Shown: positions 6,465 through 6,489 of the stretch, one piece after another | Layout: each line of letters starts with the position of its first letter | Position numbering within the stretch: position 1 is the first letter of the stretch | Source: JBAXLO01 sp037134755 | Lineage (GTDB): Bacteria; Bacteroidota; Bacteroidia; Bacteroidales; JACABE01 | Reading direction: 5' to 3' | Length of the DNA: 6,489 nt | Assembly (NCBI GenBank): GCA_037134755.1 | Contig: JBAXLO010000241.1 | Span: 1-6,489 of the forward strand | Program-made: the position numbers and the translations under genes | Notes under the pieces: generated by a model | Told to the model about the DNA's origin: nothing | The model's input: only the letters and a program-made list of their open reading frames with translations | Database searches by the model: none

Positions 6465-6477
6465 CAATAAAAAACGT

Positions 6478-6489
6478 ATGCAAATAAAA
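6478..6489 (+). CDS. possible start of a gene cut by the window edge
   Basis: ATG CAA ATA AAA (M-Q-I-K) begins at 6478 and runs off the window. The only support is its place just after a terminator and a promoter-like sequence. Nothing can be said of its product. Confidence 0.25.

Larger units (their letters stand above)
6152..6477. other. 326-base intergenic region, AT-rich then structured
   Basis: Bases 6152-6290 are extremely AT-rich with no gene visible. An AT-only dyad overlaps the stop codon (TAAATAAAT 6149-6157, ATTTATTTA 6159-6167) and is too weak to call a terminator. Bases 6306-6402 are more structured and hold the possible small RNA and terminator listed separately. Bases 6403-6477 hold a probable promoter for the next gene. 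Confidence 0.5.

Overview
The window is AT-rich DNA that looks like a Bacteroidota chromosome, most likely from a Flavobacteriia- or Bacteroidia-like lineage. Three signs point there. The large first gene ends in a type IX secretion (T9SS) type A sorting domain. Promoter-like sequences fit the Bacteroidota -7 consensus TAnnTTTG. None of the three main start codons has a clear Shine-Dalgarno sequence, which is usual in this phylum.

Layout. (1) Bases 1-160 hold the unresolved edge of whatever lies upstream, two small hairpins and a good promoter. (2) Bases 161-3424 (+) encode a 1087-residue exported CotH-kinase-family protein: signal peptide, N-terminal beta-rich region, FN3-like domain, CotH domain, three PKD/Ig-like repeats and a T9SS sorting domain. 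A perfect 17-bp terminator hairpin follows. (3) Bases 3494-3935 carry no convincing gene but contain an 18-bp near-perfect palindrome and a degenerate 21-bp tandem repeat. (4) Bases 3936-4442 (-) encode a small exported thioredoxin-fold protein with a single-cysteine WCGDS motif. (5) Bases 4443-4642 are a divergent promoter region. (6) Bases 4643-6151 (+) encode a 502-residue cytoplasmic protein with four copies of a roughly 46-residue Tudor/SH3-like module at a regular 105-110-residue spacing. Charged linkers join the copies, and a helical C-terminal domain ends the protein. (7) Bases 6152-6489 are non-coding, with a strong terminator that may close a short RNA, then a promoter and a possible start of the next gene at the right edge.

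The three genes do not form an operon: the first two are convergent and the second and third divergent, each with its own probable promoter. The first two products are both exported and could meet in the envelope, but nothing in the sequence ties them to one pathway. The most unusual items are the four-module protein and the mutually exclusive RNA pairings around the last terminator. No CRISPR array, tRNA, rRNA, complete insertion sequence or recognisable defence system is visible.
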